A DNA stretch of 64,000 bases from Halobacteriales archaeon QS_4_69_225 (lineage in GTDB: Archaea > Halobacteriota > Halobacteria > Halobacteriales > Haloarculaceae), in NCBI GenBank assembly GCA_003020965.1, contig PXRL01000010.1, positions 232,278-296,277 on the forward strand, written 5' to 3'. A program made the position numbers and the translations under genes. Below the pieces are notes generated by a model. It was not told where the DNA came from. It did no database searches and saw nothing but the letters and a program-made list of their open reading frames with translations. Below, piece by piece: positions 19,368 through 30,168 of this stretch. Every line of letters begins with the position of its first letter. Position 1 is the stretch's first letter.

Positions 19368-19480
19368 AAAAAGCGCTTCGGGGGTTCAGCCGGTGGTGTT
19401 CAGATAAGGGATCGAGAGAAGAGAAGGCTGAAAAAGCCCTCGGCGCCCTCGACTGCTGCTCGCGGCCCGGAGACCCGCTC

Positions 19481-19576
19481 GCGCTCGCCGTCGTCGTCGG
19501 CTACGCGCTGGTGGGCCACGGCCTCACGGAGTCGTTTCTCGAGTCGATGGGCATGGAGTACGACGACCTGTTCTAG
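19481..19576 (+). pseudogene. 5'-truncated duplicate of the 3' end of the 18913..19122 ORF
   Basis: Near-identical DNA to 19027-19122 (offset 454 bp), with only a few end substitutions visible. Confidence 0.8.
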
Positions 19577-19800
19577 TCGCGCTGCAGAACGTAGACGAAC
19601 AGGACCACCAGCCCGCCGAACGGGGTCGCCGCGACGGAGGCCAGGCCGGCGACCACCGCCCACAGCGCGCCGTTGTCCTCGCCGCGTTTCTCGGCGTCGG
19701 TGTAGACGTAGTACGCTAGCACGAGCCCGACGATCGGCCCGACGAGGAGGGTCAGCAGCAGTTCCGGGCCCCCGGGAATGCCGAACTGAAGCGGAATCAC
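19573..19800 (-). CDS. Small two-TM membrane protein, paralog of 19119..19367 (GTG start)
   Basis: VIPLQFGIPGGPELLLTLLVGPIVGLVLAYYVYTDAEKRGEDNGALWAVV.....VYVLQRD; same architecture at 454-bp offset. Confidence 0.7.
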   Translation of the reverse strand: MIPLQFGIPGGPELLLTLLVGPIVGLVLAYYVYTDAEKRGEDNGALWAVVAGLASVAATPFGGLVVLFVYVLQRD

Positions 19801-19841
19801 GACGCCCCGTGCACGGCCCGCGAACAAGAATCTTCCCGTCG

Positions 19842-21818
19842 TCAATCGTCCGTGTCGCGCGCCCGGTGTTCGCTGATGAGGCGGTCCAGTTCCTCGGCCT
19901 TCCGCTCGCGGCGGCGCTCGTCGGCCCGTCGCTGCCAGTCGTCGACGACGGCCTCGACGTCGCTCTCTTTGGCGACGGCCAGCTCGTCGACCTCCCGGAT
20001 GGCGACGTCGTCGGCCGGCCCGACCGGGATCTCGTCGTCGAACAGCACCCGGTCGGCCTGCTCGGAGAGCCCGCCGTCCCGGAGGACGACCCGCGGCTCC
20101 ATGTCGGCGAGCAGCCGCGCGGTCGAGCGGCCGGCGCCGCTGGCGTCCCGCAGATAGACGACGTCGCCGGCCGCGATGCCGTAGTCGGCCTCGGCGGCCT
20201 CGATGGCGTCGGTCGTGAACTGCTCGACCGGCTTCACCGGCACGAGGTCCTGCTCCTCCGCGGCGACGTCCGCGAAGTTCGAGTGGTCGAGCTTCCACAG
20301 CTCCTTCAGTCGCTCGAGCTTGGCGTCCAGCTCCTCGTTGGCCGTCTCAGCCTCCGCGAGTTCGCGCTTCAGCCGCTCGTTTTCCCGTTCGAGGCGGGTC
20401 ACCTCGCGGCGCTCGCGGGCCTCCTTGCGCTCCTCGCGGCGGGCCGCCGACAGCTCCGACTCCAGCTCCTCGACGCGGTCGTCCTTGCGGTCGACGGTCT
20501 CCTCGAGGTCGTCGATGTGGCCTTCGAGGCGGTCGATGCGGGCCTTCAGGCGCTTGATCTTCTTTTCCTCGGCGGTCAGCTCCCGGGGGTCGTGGTCGGT
20601 CGACTCCTCGTCGCCGTCGTCGTCGTCGGTCAGGTCGTCGACGACGGCCTCGACGCTGTCGTCGCCGCCGACGACGCGGGCGATGACCTCCCCGCGGTCC
20701 AGCCGCGGCGGCGTCCGGGCGGCGATCCGCTCGAACTGGTCGACGTGGTCGTCGAAGGCGAACAGCGCCGCCGCCAGTGCGTCCCGCTCGTGGTCGTTGT
20801 CGTACGGCTCCTCGCGGGTGCGGTGGAGCTTCCTGTCGACCGGCAGGTCCCGCTCGGGAATCCAGCCGCCGGCGTCGAAGCTCCGCCGGATCTTCTCGAC
20901 GGTCTCCGGCATCGGCTCGACGTCGGCCGCCACCACCACCGGCCGGCCGTGCTCGATGATCCACTCGATGACCTCGGCGGTGTCGGCGGTCCGGGTCGAG
21001 TAGACGTCCAGCGTCGAGCCGTCGAGGTCCAGCAGCGCGACGGCGGTCGTCGTCCCGGGGTCGATGCCGACGACGACGTGGTCCCGGCGGGTAGCGAGCG
21101 GGCGGTACTCGATGCCGTCGCGGCGCTCCCGCTCGATCTCGACGCGGACGTCGCCGGAGCGCCGCGCCGACACCGGGATCTCGTCGGGCGTCGCCTCGAC
21201 CTCGAACAGCGCCTGCGAGAAGCCGCCGTACTTCTCGGTGACGTCCCGCTCGAAGTCGAGGCCGGCGGCCTCGAGTTCCGACTCCACCTCGCGGGCGGCC
21301 TTCTTGACCGAGCCGTGGATGCGGCGGGTGAAGCGGTCCTCGCTCCAGCCGCCCCCGCCGCCCGTCGAGCGACCGCGGGCGACCTTCACCTCGGTCGTGT
21401 CGGTGAACGCCGATACCTCGTAGCCGACGTTGCGGGCCGCCAGCCGGGCGGCGGCTTCGGCCTCCTTCATCGGCGGCTTCCCGTACGGGACGCCGTGGCG
21501 GGCGGCGACCCGCGACAGCGGCTCCGGCCGCTCGTCGCCCGTCACCTGCACCAGCTTCGTCCCGCTCGGCAGCTCCCGGAGAAACGCCACGAGAGCGCCC
21601 TTGTCCTCGGCGAGTTCGTAGGTGTTGTCGGTCGCGACGATGGCCGGCTCCGCCGACCGGATGCGCCGACGGAGCTTCCGCCGGCTGACGACGTCGCGCT
21701 CCATCGCCTCGCCGTCGGTCGCCACGAGGGCGTACGACGGCGCGTCGCCCCGGACGTCGCCGCTCTGGACGTCGACGCCGAAGATGAGCGAGTCGAGGGC
21801 GCTCGTACGGGTGCTCAC
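19842..21818 (-). CDS. DUF460 family protein (predicted RNase H-like nuclease with coiled coil)
   Basis: IVGIDPGTTTAVALLDLDG-type motif (VVVGIDPGTTTAVALLDLDG), long central coiled coil; 658 aa. Confidence 0.8.
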   Translation of the reverse strand: MSTRTSALDSLIFGVDVQSGDVRGDAPSYALVATDGEAMERDVVSRRKLRRRIRSAEPAIVATDNTYELAEDKGALVAFLRELPSGTKLVQVTGDERPEPLSRVAARHGVPYGKPPMKEAEAAARLAARNVGYEVSAFTDTTEVKVARGRSTGGGGGWSEDRFTRRIHGSVKKAAREVESELEAAGLDFERDVTEKYGGFSQALFEVEATPDEIPVSARRSGDVRVEIERERRDGIEYRPLATRRDHVVVGIDPGTTTAVALLDLDGSTLDVYSTRTADTAEVIEWIIEHGRPVVVAADVEPMPETVEKIRRSFDAGGWIPERDLPVDRKLHRTREEPYDNDHERDALAAALFAFDDHVDQFERIAARTPPRLDRGEVIARVVGGDDSVEAVVDDLTDDDDGDEESTDHDPRELTAEEKKIKRLKARIDRLEGHIDDLEETVDRKDDRVEELESELSAARREERKEARERREVTRLERENERLKRELAEAETANEELDAKLERLKELWKLDHSNFADVAAEEQDLVPVKPVEQFTTDAIEAAEADYGIAAGDVVYLRDASGAGRSTARLLADMEPRVVLRDGGLSEQADRVLFDDEIPVGPADDVAIREVDELAVAKESDVEAVVDDWQRRADERRRERKAEELDRLISEHRARDTDD

Positions 21819-21910
21819 GGAACGCGGCTACGGGGCCGTCGAGTATAAAAGCCGTGCCGGAACCGCCCGACGGGCCGCGGCTTTTTGTCCGGGCGCCGCC
21901 ACCGACCGGC

Positions 21911-22366
21911 ATGGCACGCTACTTCGAGGACCTCGAGGTCGGCGACGTCTACGAGCCCGATGGCCGCTACGAGTTCGACGCGGCGGACATCAAGGAGTTC
22001 GCCGAGCAGTACGACCCCCAGCCGTTCCACCTCGACGAGGCGGCCGCCGAGGAATCAATCTTCGGCTCGCTTGCGGCGTCCGGCTGGCACACCGCATCGG
22101 CGTGCATGCGGCTGCTGGTCGACGGCTTCCTGGACCCCGAGACGTCGATGGGCGCGAGCGGCGTCGAGGAGCTACGGTGGCTGGAGCCGGTCCACCCCGG
22201 CGACACGCTCCGCGTCGAGGTGGAGGTCCTTGACAAGCGGCCCTCCGAGAGCCGTCCCGAGATGGGCCACGTCCGCATGACGCTGACCGGGTACAATCAG
22301 GACGAGGACCCGGTCATCGAGTGGACGTCGACCGGCATGTACCGCCGGCGGAACCCCGGCGGGTAG
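21911..22366 (+). CDS. MaoC family dehydratase
   Basis: YFEDLEVGDVYEPDGRY, FAEQYDPQPFHLDEAAA, ASGWHTASACMRLLVD. Confidence 0.9.
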   Translation: MARYFEDLEVGDVYEPDGRYEFDAADIKEFAEQYDPQPFHLDEAAAEESIFGSLAASGWHTASACMRLLVDGFLDPETSMGASGVEELRWLEPVHPGDTLRVEVEVLDKRPSESRPEMGHVRMTLTGYNQDEDPVIEWTSTGMYRRRNPGG

Positions 22367-22408
22367 TCACCGGCGGACCCGCGAGGAGCGGTCGCCGGCG
22401 GGCGCGCG

Positions 22409-23077
22409 CTACTCCAGGGCCGCCCGGTACCGGGCGACGGGGTCGTCGACGGGGCCGTCGAAGGCGACCGTCCCGTCGGCCAGCACCGTCAGCCGGTCGA
22501 AGGCGTCGGCGAACGCCTCGACGTTGTGCGTCGAGACGACGACGGAGCGCTCCTCGCCGGGGTAGTCGGCGAGGAAGGCGACGATGCGCCGCCGGGAGTA
22601 GTCGTCGACGTCGGTCAGTGGCTCGTCGAGCAGCAGGAACGTCGGTCGCTTGACCATCGCCAGCGCGAGGTCGAGCTTCGTCCGGAAGCCGCCCGAGAGG
22701 TCGCCGGCCTTCCGGTGGGCGGCGGGGTCGAGCCGCAGCGCCTCCAGCAGCGTCTCGGTCCAGTCGGCCGGCGGCGGGTCGGCGGCAAGGGACCGGAACA
22801 CCGAGAGGTTCTCCCGGACGGTGAGATCGGGGTAGAACCGCGGCCGCTGGAAGCCGACGCCGACGGCGGCGTCGGGGCGGTCGACCCGGCCGTCCGTCGG
22901 CCGGGCCAGCCCCGACAGCAGGTGAAACAGCGTCGTCTTCCCGGAGCCGTTGGGGCCGACGAGGCCGTGGACCCGGCCGGGGGCGACCGTCACCGACACC
23001 GCCGACAGCGCCGTCACGTCGCCGTACCGCTTGGAGGCCGCCTCGACGGCGAAGCCGGCGTCATCCACCGACACCAC
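22409..23077 (-). CDS. ABC transporter ATP-binding protein
   Basis: Walker A GPNGSGKTT, DLSGGFRTKLDLAL, LLLDEPLTDVD. Confidence 0.9.
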   Translation of the reverse strand: MVSVDDAGFAVEAASKRYGDVTALSAVSVTVAPGRVHGLVGPNGSGKTTLFHLLSGLARPTDGRVDRPDAAVGVGFQRPRFYPDLTVRENLSVFRSLAADPPPADWTETLLEALRLDPAAHRKAGDLSGGFRTKLDLALAMVKRPTFLLLDEPLTDVDDYSRRRIVAFLADYPGEERSVVVSTHNVEAFADAFDRLTVLADGTVAFDGPVDDPVARYRAALE

Positions 23078-24137
23078 CCCGGTCGTAGCGCCGAATCGCG
23101 GCGCCGAGCAGCAGCATCGCGGCGCCGGCGGCGGCGACGAGCCACGTCGCCGCGTCGGCGTAGAACGACAGCGACCCGCCGCGGAGCATCGTCCCCCGCA
23201 GCGCCACCAGCGAGTGATGCGTCGGTAGCGCCCGCGCGATGGTCAGCCGCAGCGCCGAGTAGAAGCCGACGGGGTAGACCAGCCCCGACAGCGCCAGAAC
23301 GCCGACCGCGAGCCCCAGGTTGACGAACACCGCCGCCTGCCGGAGCCGCAGGGCGAACAGAACCGCCAGCCCCGCCGCCGCGGTGTAGAGAAACGACAGC
23401 CCGAGCACCGCGAGCGTCTCGACGCCGAGGGCGTCGAAGCCGTAGCCGTAGTACCGTGCCGCCGCCGACGCCACCCCCGCCGGCACGACCGCGAGCAGCC
23501 CGTAGAACAGCAGCTTGGCGGCGACGACGTACTCGAGTCGCGTCTCCGTCCGCAGCCGGTCCATCACGCGGCGCTCCTCCCGGACCTGGTAGGGAACGTA
23601 GACGAGCGCGTACAGCACGACCAGCGCGAACAGCGCCGACGGGAGCATGAACTCCGACAGCGTCCGCTCGGTGCCGACGGCCTCCTGTTCGAGGGAGACC
23701 GTCGCCGGGAAGGCGTCGTCGAACCGCGACTCCAACAGGCCGAGGGTCAGCGCCGCGGGGTCCGAAAGCGGCGCGTTCGCCCGGTCGGTGACCACCGTCA
23801 CCGTCGCCTCGGCGTCGGCGTCGGTGAGGTCCGGCGGGACGACGAACGTCAGGTACACCTCCTCGCGCTGCATCGCCCGGACGGCGGCCGCCCGGTCGTC
23901 GTAGTCGACCGGCGTCGCAAAGAAGCCGACGGCGCCGCGGACGAGCCGCACGTCCGACTCGGTGGTCGCCTCCTCGGCGGGCGCGACGGCGACGGGGAGG
24001 TCCTGCGGGATGGTCTGCTGGTAAACCGACGTCCCGGCCGCCAGCGCTGCCGGCACGACCACCAGCAGGACGACGAACAGTCCGAGGTTCCGCCGGACCG
24101 TGATGGCTTCCTTCCGGAGCAGCGCCAGCGGCCCCAT
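23061..24137 (-). CDS. ABC transporter permease (ABC-2 type)
   Basis: Multiple TM segments, MGPLALLRKEAITVRRNLGLF start; overlaps the ATPase gene. Confidence 0.8.
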   Translation of the reverse strand: MGPLALLRKEAITVRRNLGLFVVLLVVVPAALAAGTSVYQQTIPQDLPVAVAPAEEATTESDVRLVRGAVGFFATPVDYDDRAAAVRAMQREEVYLTFVVPPDLTDADAEATVTVVTDRANAPLSDPAALTLGLLESRFDDAFPATVSLEQEAVGTERTLSEFMLPSALFALVVLYALVYVPYQVREERRVMDRLRTETRLEYVVAAKLLFYGLLAVVPAGVASAAARYYGYGFDALGVETLAVLGLSFLYTAAAGLAVLFALRLRQAAVFVNLGLAVGVLALSGLVYPVGFYSALRLTIARALPTHHSLVALRGTMLRGGSLSFYADAATWLVAAAGAAMLLLGAAIRRYDRGGVGG

Positions 24138-25144
24138 CAGAGGTACCCGGCGAGAACGGCCGCTCCCTCGACGTCGCCGCGGTAGCTGATGGTCACGACG
24201 TCGTCGTCCTGGTCGATTTCGATGTTCGACAGCTCGGCGGCGACGGCGTCGTCGGCGTCGTTCCGCAGAAACGAGCGGACGGTGACGGTGAAGTCGGCCA
24301 TCTGGCGGGCGTCGCTCCGCGAGTCGGCCCGCAGTTCGGCGTCGACGGCGACCGACGAGCCGTCCGTCGCGTAGGCGACCGTCCCGACGGTCGCCAGTTC
24401 GTAGACGTCCAGCGAAGCGATGTCCGGCACGCGCTCGTCGTCGTCCGGCGGGAGGTACGCCCGGGGGTCGTCCGTGGCCGCGACGACGGACGTCGCCGGC
24501 GTGTCGTCGCCGGTCACCCCGGCGTCTGCGAGGGCACCGGCGACCGCCCCGGACGCCGACTCGCGGTCGGCGCGAGCCGTCTCGATGGCCGCCTCGACGG
24601 CCGCCTCGCTGCCGACCGCGTAGCGCCCGTCGGCGACGGATCCCAGATAGTCGGCCTCGGGGCCGCCGTCGGTCGGCTCGTAGACGGTGCCGCCCTCGTG
24701 GTCGCGGGGCTCGTAGGCGAGGCCGGTGGCGGACTCGACGGCGTCGGCGACGGTCGCCTCGGACCACTCGCCGTCGACGACGTAGGCGGCGAACTCCCCG
24801 CGCGGCTCGTCGGCGAAGATCACGACGGTGTCGGCCTCGGCCACCGAGAGCCCGGTCCGGGACTCGAAATCCGCGACGAGGCCGGCGTCGTCGTCCGCGC
24901 CGGCCGCGCCGCCGCCGTACGCCGCCAGCAGCCGCTCGGTCGCCTCGCGGGCCGCGGACGCGTCGGTCCCGTACAACTGCGCGGTGTCACCCCGGACGAG
25001 CACCCCCGTCCCGGCCGGTGCCTGGTCGGTCGGCGCGCCGGGATCGACCGACTCCGAGTCGTTACAGCCGGCCAGTCCCGTCAAGAGTGCCGCCGCGCCG
25101 GCCGACAGCAGCCGCCGCCGGTCGAGCGGAAACGTCGAGTGCAT
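24137..25144 (-). CDS. Secreted/lipobox hypothetical protein
   Basis: MHSTFPLDRRRLLSAGAAALLTGLAGCND Tat-like signal with lipobox; operon with the ABC transporter genes. Confidence 0.65.
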   Translation of the reverse strand: MHSTFPLDRRRLLSAGAAALLTGLAGCNDSESVDPGAPTDQAPAGTGVLVRGDTAQLYGTDASAAREATERLLAAYGGGAAGADDDAGLVADFESRTGLSVAEADTVVIFADEPRGEFAAYVVDGEWSEATVADAVESATGLAYEPRDHEGGTVYEPTDGGPEADYLGSVADGRYAVGSEAAVEAAIETARADRESASGAVAGALADAGVTGDDTPATSVVAATDDPRAYLPPDDDERVPDIASLDVYELATVGTVAYATDGSSVAVDAELRADSRSDARQMADFTVTVRSFLRNDADDAVAAELSNIEIDQDDDVVTISYRGDVEGAAVLAGYL

Positions 25145-25351
25145 CGTTAGCCACCACGACAGGTCCGAGTAAATGCTTTCGGTCGCTCCGGAGGCAGTAT
25201 CCAATCGAGCGAGAGCCCGCCGGTCAGCCGGCGTCGGGCGAGGACTCGAACGGGACCGGCCGCCCGCGGAGCGAGGCGGGCCTCGGAACGAAGCGAGCGG
25301 GAGGGGGCGTTCGGAGACACCGTTACCGCTAACGGCGCCGGTTCCCGTCGA

Positions 25352-26281
25352 CTAACCGCTCGGGAAGGGGACGTCGAGACCGTCGCCGTCGTCCGGCAGC
25401 AGCACCCGCTCGCCGTCGAAAGCTGCCCGGGCCTCCCGCAGGAGGGGGTCGGGGTCGCCGGCGTACCGCGAGGAGAGGTGGACGAGCGCGAGCCGGCGGG
25501 CGCCGGCGTCGTTCGCCACCGCGGCGGCCTCGGCGGCCGTCGCGTGGGCGGTCCGGTCGGCGCGGTCGGCGCGGTCGGCGGCGAAGGTAGCGTCGTGGAT
25601 CAGCAGGTCAGCGCCGGCGGCGGCCTCGACGGTCGCCGCCGTCGGCCGCGTGTCGCCGGTGTACACCACCCGCCGGCCGGGCCGGGGGTCGCCGACGACC
25701 TGGTCCGGCTCGACGACGGTGCCGTTTTCGAGCTCGACGGTCTCGCCGGCGTGGAGCCGCTGGAACTTCGGGCCGACGGGGACGCCCAGCTCCTCGGCCC
25801 GCTCGCGGTCGAAGCGACCCTTCCGTTCGTCCTCGACCAGCGCGTAGCCGACCGACCGGGTGTCGTGGTCGGTCTCGAAGGCCCGCACCTCGTAGCCGTC
25901 GGCGTCCAGCGCCACCTCGCCGTCGCCGACGCCGTGGATCCGGACCGGGAACGACGGCCGCGTCCCGGTGGCGCCGACCAGCCGCTCGATTTCGGGCTGG
26001 CGGCCACCCGGGACGTGGACGGCGACGGGCTCCGACCGGTCGTTGAAATCCATCGTCTGCAGCAGCCCCGGAACGCCAAGGACGTGGTCGCCGTGGAGGT
26101 GCGTGACGAAGACGTGGGAGACGTCGAAGCCGGTCCCGAACCGCATCATCTGTCGCTGGGTGCCCTCGCCGCAGTCGAACAGCATGCGCTCGCCCTCCCG
26201 GCGGAGGAAGATCCCGCTCGTGTTCCGCTGGGTCGTCGGCACGGCCCCGCCGGTCCCGAGGAACGTCACGCGCAGCGACAT
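25352..26281 (-). CDS. rnz: Ribonuclease Z
   Basis: FLGTGGAVPTTQRNTSGIFL, HLHGDHVLGVPGLLQTM, YTGDTRPTAATVEAA. Confidence 0.93.
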   Translation of the reverse strand: MSLRVTFLGTGGAVPTTQRNTSGIFLRREGERMLFDCGEGTQRQMMRFGTGFDVSHVFVTHLHGDHVLGVPGLLQTMDFNDRSEPVAVHVPGGRQPEIERLVGATGTRPSFPVRIHGVGDGEVALDADGYEVRAFETDHDTRSVGYALVEDERKGRFDRERAEELGVPVGPKFQRLHAGETVELENGTVVEPDQVVGDPRPGRRVVYTGDTRPTAATVEAAAGADLLIHDATFAADRADRADRTAHATAAEAAAVANDAGARRLALVHLSSRYAGDPDPLLREARAAFDGERVLLPDDGDGLDVPFPSG

Positions 26282-26333
26282 ACCGGAACGGAGTGGCGAC
26301 GCGGTTAAACCGACTTCGGTGTCGGTCGCGGGC

Positions 26334-27263
26334 TCAGACGTACCGGAACCACTCGTCGTAGCCGCCGAGCTCGCCGTCGATGAGGTCGAAGAACTGCTGC
26401 TGGAGCTCCTCGGTCACCGGGCCGCGGGAGCCGTTGCCGATCTCGGTGTCGTCGACGCTCCGGATCGGCGTCACCTCCGCGGCCGTTCCCGAGAAGAACA
26501 GCTCGTCGGCGGTGTACAGCTCCCCGCGGGAGATGCTGGCGTCGTCGTGGACCGTGTAGCCGAGGTCCCGCGCCAGCTGGATGACGGTGTCGCGGGTGAT
26601 GCCGTCGAGGATGGACTCCGCCAGGCCCGTGGTGTATATCTCGCCGTCGTCGACCATGAAGATGTTCTCGCCGGGGCCCTCCGCGACCTTGCCTTCCTTG
26701 TTGAGGACGATGGCCTCGACGTAGCCGTTCCGGCGGGCCTCCTCGCCGGCCAGCATCGAGTTGATGTACGGTCCCGTGGCCTTGACGTTGGTCGGAATCT
26801 GGCTGGAGGCGTGTTTCCGCCACGACGACACCATCACGTCGACGCCGTTCTGCAGGGCGTCCTCGCCGAGGTACGCTCCCCACGGCCAGCAGGCGATCAT
26901 CGTCTTCGTCGGGCAGTCACCCGGCGAGACGCCCAGCGAGTCGTAGCCGTAGTAGACCAGCGGCCGGATGTAACAGGACCGCAGCTCCTGGCCGCGGATC
27001 AGCTCCATCGTCGCCTCCGTCAGCTCGCCGCGGCTGTGCTGGATCTCGAGGTCGAGCACCTTCGCGGAGTCGAACAGCCGGTCGAGGTGTTCCTCCCACC
27101 GGAAGATCGCCGGGCCGTCGGCGGTGTCGTAACACCGTGCCCCCTCGAAAACCCCCGTCCCGTAGTGCAGCGAGTGCGTCAGCGCGTGGACCTGCGCGTC
27201 GTCCCAGTCGACGAACTCGCCGTCCTGCCAGATGGTATCGACGTCCATCTCCTCGAAAGACAT
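26334..27263 (-). CDS. ilvE: Branched-chain amino acid aminotransferase
   Basis: HYGTGVFEGARCYDT, YIRPLVYYGY, GPGENIFMV, LFFSGTAAEVTPI. Confidence 0.93.
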   Translation of the reverse strand: MSFEEMDVDTIWQDGEFVDWDDAQVHALTHSLHYGTGVFEGARCYDTADGPAIFRWEEHLDRLFDSAKVLDLEIQHSRGELTEATMELIRGQELRSCYIRPLVYYGYDSLGVSPGDCPTKTMIACWPWGAYLGEDALQNGVDVMVSSWRKHASSQIPTNVKATGPYINSMLAGEEARRNGYVEAIVLNKEGKVAEGPGENIFMVDDGEIYTTGLAESILDGITRDTVIQLARDLGYTVHDDASISRGELYTADELFFSGTAAEVTPIRSVDDTEIGNGSRGPVTEELQQQFFDLIDGELGGYDEWFRYV

Positions 27264-27337
27264 GGTCGACACGTGGAGGCGACGCGTAATGAGTCTTGAC
27301 GATTCCGGCGCGCTCGGGGTGGGTGACGGCGGCCCGG

Positions 27338-28060
27338 TCAGTCGAACCGTTCGAGGAGGTCGCTGCCCTCGACGTAGACGAGGCCGTTGCGGTCGGCGTA
27401 GGCGCGGGCGGCCGTCGGCGACAGCGCGCCGTCGGCCTCGTCGAGCATCTCGCAGACGACGACCGCCGGGGCGACGCCGGCGGCCTCGGCCAGCGCCACC
27501 CCGAGTTCGGTGTGGCCCCGGCGGTCCGCGAGCAGATCCGGCGCCGCCCGCAGCAGGTGGACGTGGCCGGGCGCCCGGAAGCGCTCGGCGAACCCCTCCG
27601 GGCCGGCGGCGACGGCGTCGCGGGCCACGTCGCCCGCCAGCGCCGTCGCACGCCGGACCTCGGCGGCCGCCTCCCCGAGCGCCGAGATGGTGAGCGCGCG
27701 GTCCTCGTCCGTGATGCCGGTGAAGGTGTCGCGGTGGTTGACCGTGAGGGAGAACGACGAGCGGTCGCCGTAGGAGAGTTCGTGGGCGCCGGCGGCAGGG
27801 TGATCCAGCGTCTCGCGGACGAACGGCAGCTCCCAGGTCGCACAGACGTCGTCCGGGAGCGCGACGCAGATTAGCCCGCCGGCGTCGTCGCGCATCCGGG
27901 CGACGTCGTCGGCGTCGACGGCGGCGGCCGGGTAGACGAGATCGACCTCGCCCTCGCGGTCGGCGGCGTCGTGGACGAGCACCGGGGCACCGGCGGCGAC
28001 GGCGGCGACGGCGTCGTCGACGCCCCGCCGGGCGCCCGTCGGGTCGCTACTCCGAGACAT
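27338..28060 (-). CDS. ribB: 3,4-dihydroxy-2-butanone-4-phosphate synthase
   Basis: [60 protein letters not shown]. Confidence 0.92.
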   Translation of the reverse strand: MSRSSDPTGARRGVDDAVAAVAAGAPVLVHDAADREGEVDLVYPAAAVDADDVARMRDDAGGLICVALPDDVCATWELPFVRETLDHPAAGAHELSYGDRSSFSLTVNHRDTFTGITDEDRALTISALGEAAAEVRRATALAGDVARDAVAAGPEGFAERFRAPGHVHLLRAAPDLLADRRGHTELGVALAEAAGVAPAVVVCEMLDEADGALSPTAARAYADRNGLVYVEGSDLLERFD

Positions 28061-28748
28061 GGACCGTGAGGCGGTCGCCGTCCTCGAGACGCAGTTCGTC
28101 CCGGAGGCGGTCGGGCGCGATGAGCTCCAGCTGGTCCTCGCCGTGGTGGGTCCGCTCCGGCGCGATGACGTGGGCCGTCCCGTGGCGGCCGGTATCGGCC
28201 TCGACTTCGACGGTCGCCGGCCAGCAGAACGCCGGCCCGTAGGTCCGCTCGTCGTCCTCCCAGCCGTCGATGTCGACCGGCTCGAGGGCGTCCATCCGGG
28301 CGCGGTCGCGGACGCTCTCGTCGTCCAACTCGACGTTCAGCGTCCCCTCGAACGGCTCGTAGCCCAGCCGCTCGCGGAACTGCCGCATGTAACCGGACAG
28401 TGAGATGTAGTGTCGCCCCTCGCCCATGCCGCTGGTGACGGTGCCCGACAGCTCGACGCCGGCGGCGCCCTCGAAGAGCCGGCGGTAGTCGGCGTACTCC
28501 CGCTGGAGGGCCCGTCGCCCGGAGTCGGTGACGGCGACCAGCTGGCCGTCGCCGGTCATCTCGCGTTCGAGGTACTCGGCGTTCTCGAGCCGCTGGAGTC
28601 GCCGCGATGCCGTCTGGGTCGACGCGTCGAGCCGGTCGGCCAGGGCGGCGCAGGTCACCGCCGTCCGGCCGTCGAGCGCGCCGTCGAGGGCGACGAGCTT
28701 CAGCGTCGCCAGTTCGTCGTAGCCCACCCGCCCGGCCGCTCGTGACAT
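28047..28748 (-). CDS. ribK: CTP-dependent riboflavin kinase with N-terminal HTH
   Basis: [24 protein letters not shown] fused to [23 protein letters not shown] / [10 protein letters not shown]. Confidence 0.9.
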   Translation of the reverse strand: MSRAAGRVGYDELATLKLVALDGALDGRTAVTCAALADRLDASTQTASRRLQRLENAEYLEREMTGDGQLVAVTDSGRRALQREYADYRRLFEGAAGVELSGTVTSGMGEGRHYISLSGYMRQFRERLGYEPFEGTLNVELDDESVRDRARMDALEPVDIDGWEDDERTYGPAFCWPATVEVEADTGRHGTAHVIAPERTHHGEDQLELIAPDRLRDELRLEDGDRLTVHVSE

Positions 28749-28984
28749 ACACGTCGGTACGACTCCGTCCCGCATAAGCGTAACGAAGCTGGAAGGCTTC
28801 ACAGAACTGAGACAGATGTCGAAACGATCGTGTCAGAGCTAACGCACGTTCACTCAAGAACCCGTCGGTACGTACGGTGCGTATCGTTCACATCACACAC
28901 TTTTTACTCGTTCGACCGACGGAATAAAGCCGGGTAAATTCCCGGCAGTACCGGTATACGTGTGACCCGCGACCGTACGCTCGG

Positions 28985-29991
28985 ATGTCGAACGAGATTC
29001 CACGTCGGAGGCTGCTTCGCACGGGTGCGACCGTCACGGCCGGGCTCGGCGTCGTCGGAACGGCAGGCGCGAGCGGTAACGATACCGTCGAAATCGAGGG
29101 GCAGATTCCCTGCGTCGACCTGACGGACGCCGAGGACCGGACGACGACGATCTCGGCCTCGGGGCCGGTGCCCGAACAGGCGACCGGTATCCAGCCCGGC
29201 TCGCAGATGTTCATCGAGTACCCGGACGGCACGACGGCCGGCTGTACGGCGAACTTCATCTGGCGGGACACCGGTACGACGCTCGGGGACGATGGCGCCG
29301 ACGGGTCGGACGATTCGGATGATCCGGACGATTCGGATGACCCCGACGACCCCGACGATCCGGACGACCGCAGCGCGACGGCGGCGGACGGATCGGCCGC
29401 CGGGTCCGGCGGCCCGAATCCGCTCTACATCGGGGCGGCGGGCCACTGCTTCCTGCCGAGTAACGAGACGGCCGACGACGAGGCGGGCGACGACTTCGAG
29501 AAGACGTACGACGTTTCCCAGTTGACGGTGAAGGTGTGCAAGAACTGCACCTTCGGCGGCATTACCGGGCTCGTGCTCCAGGGCGAAGTGTACGAGCTCG
29601 GAGAGGTCGTCTACGCCCGGCAGGCGCTGCCGAACGACGAGGGAACCGAAGGCGAGGAGGTCGGTCACGACTTCGGGCTCGTCCGGATTCCGGAGGAGTT
29701 CCGGCCGGCAGTCGACCCCTCGATGCCGCAGTTCGGCGGTCCCATCGGCACCCAGGACGGCGTCGTTCCGGCCGGCGAGACCGTCTGTCAGTACGGCGCC
29801 GGCGTCGGCAACGGCGAGGGCTCGTCGAGTACGAGGCAGGGCAGGGAACCGACGCCGCCGGCGTCCTCACCCACCTCACCACCGTCGGCACCGCCGGAAC
29901 GACCGTCAGCCGCTGCATCCAGCTGCCGAAACAGGACGACATCGACCTCGAACTCGACGTCGTCCGCGGCAACGAGGACGTCACGACATAG
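28985..29991 (+). pseudogene. Trypsin-like serine protease, frameshifted by an internal deletion that removes the catalytic Ser segment
   Basis: Tat-like signal RRRLLRTG; His motif GAAGHCF, Asp motif HDFGLVRI; after GAGVGNGEG the homology continues in another frame as LVEYEAGQGTDAAGVLTHLTTVGTAGTTVSRC...NEDVTT*. The GDSGSP-containing segment present in the adjacent paralog is missing. Confidence 0.8.
29309..29368 (+). repeat. Low-complexity SDD/PDD repeat inside the protease ORF
   Basis: Encodes DDSDDPDDSDDPDDPDDPDD just upstream of the catalytic His motif; absent from the paralog. Confidence 0.8.
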
Positions 29992-30168
29992 AACGGAACG
30001 CCGGCATGTTCCGTACGGTCCGGCGGTCGAGGTGAACCTGGTGCCGGTGGCCGGACGCGACCGACGCTCCGCGACGCCGCGGGACCCGTCGTCGTCCCGT
30101 TACGCACTTATTATATCCGGTTATGAACGTCGTAAACGGTTTGTATTATCCGATCCTGACTGCGAACG

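Noticed and set aside
24137-25144. Lipobox protein next to the ABC transporter considered as its substrate-binding protein
   Set aside because: The transporter looks like an ABC-2 exporter type and the protein lacks a recognizable binding-protein pattern.
25200-25330. GC-rich intergenic stretch upstream of the lipobox gene considered as a tRNA (contains GGACTCGAACGGGACC)
   Set aside because: No cloverleaf arms could be assembled around the T-loop-like string.
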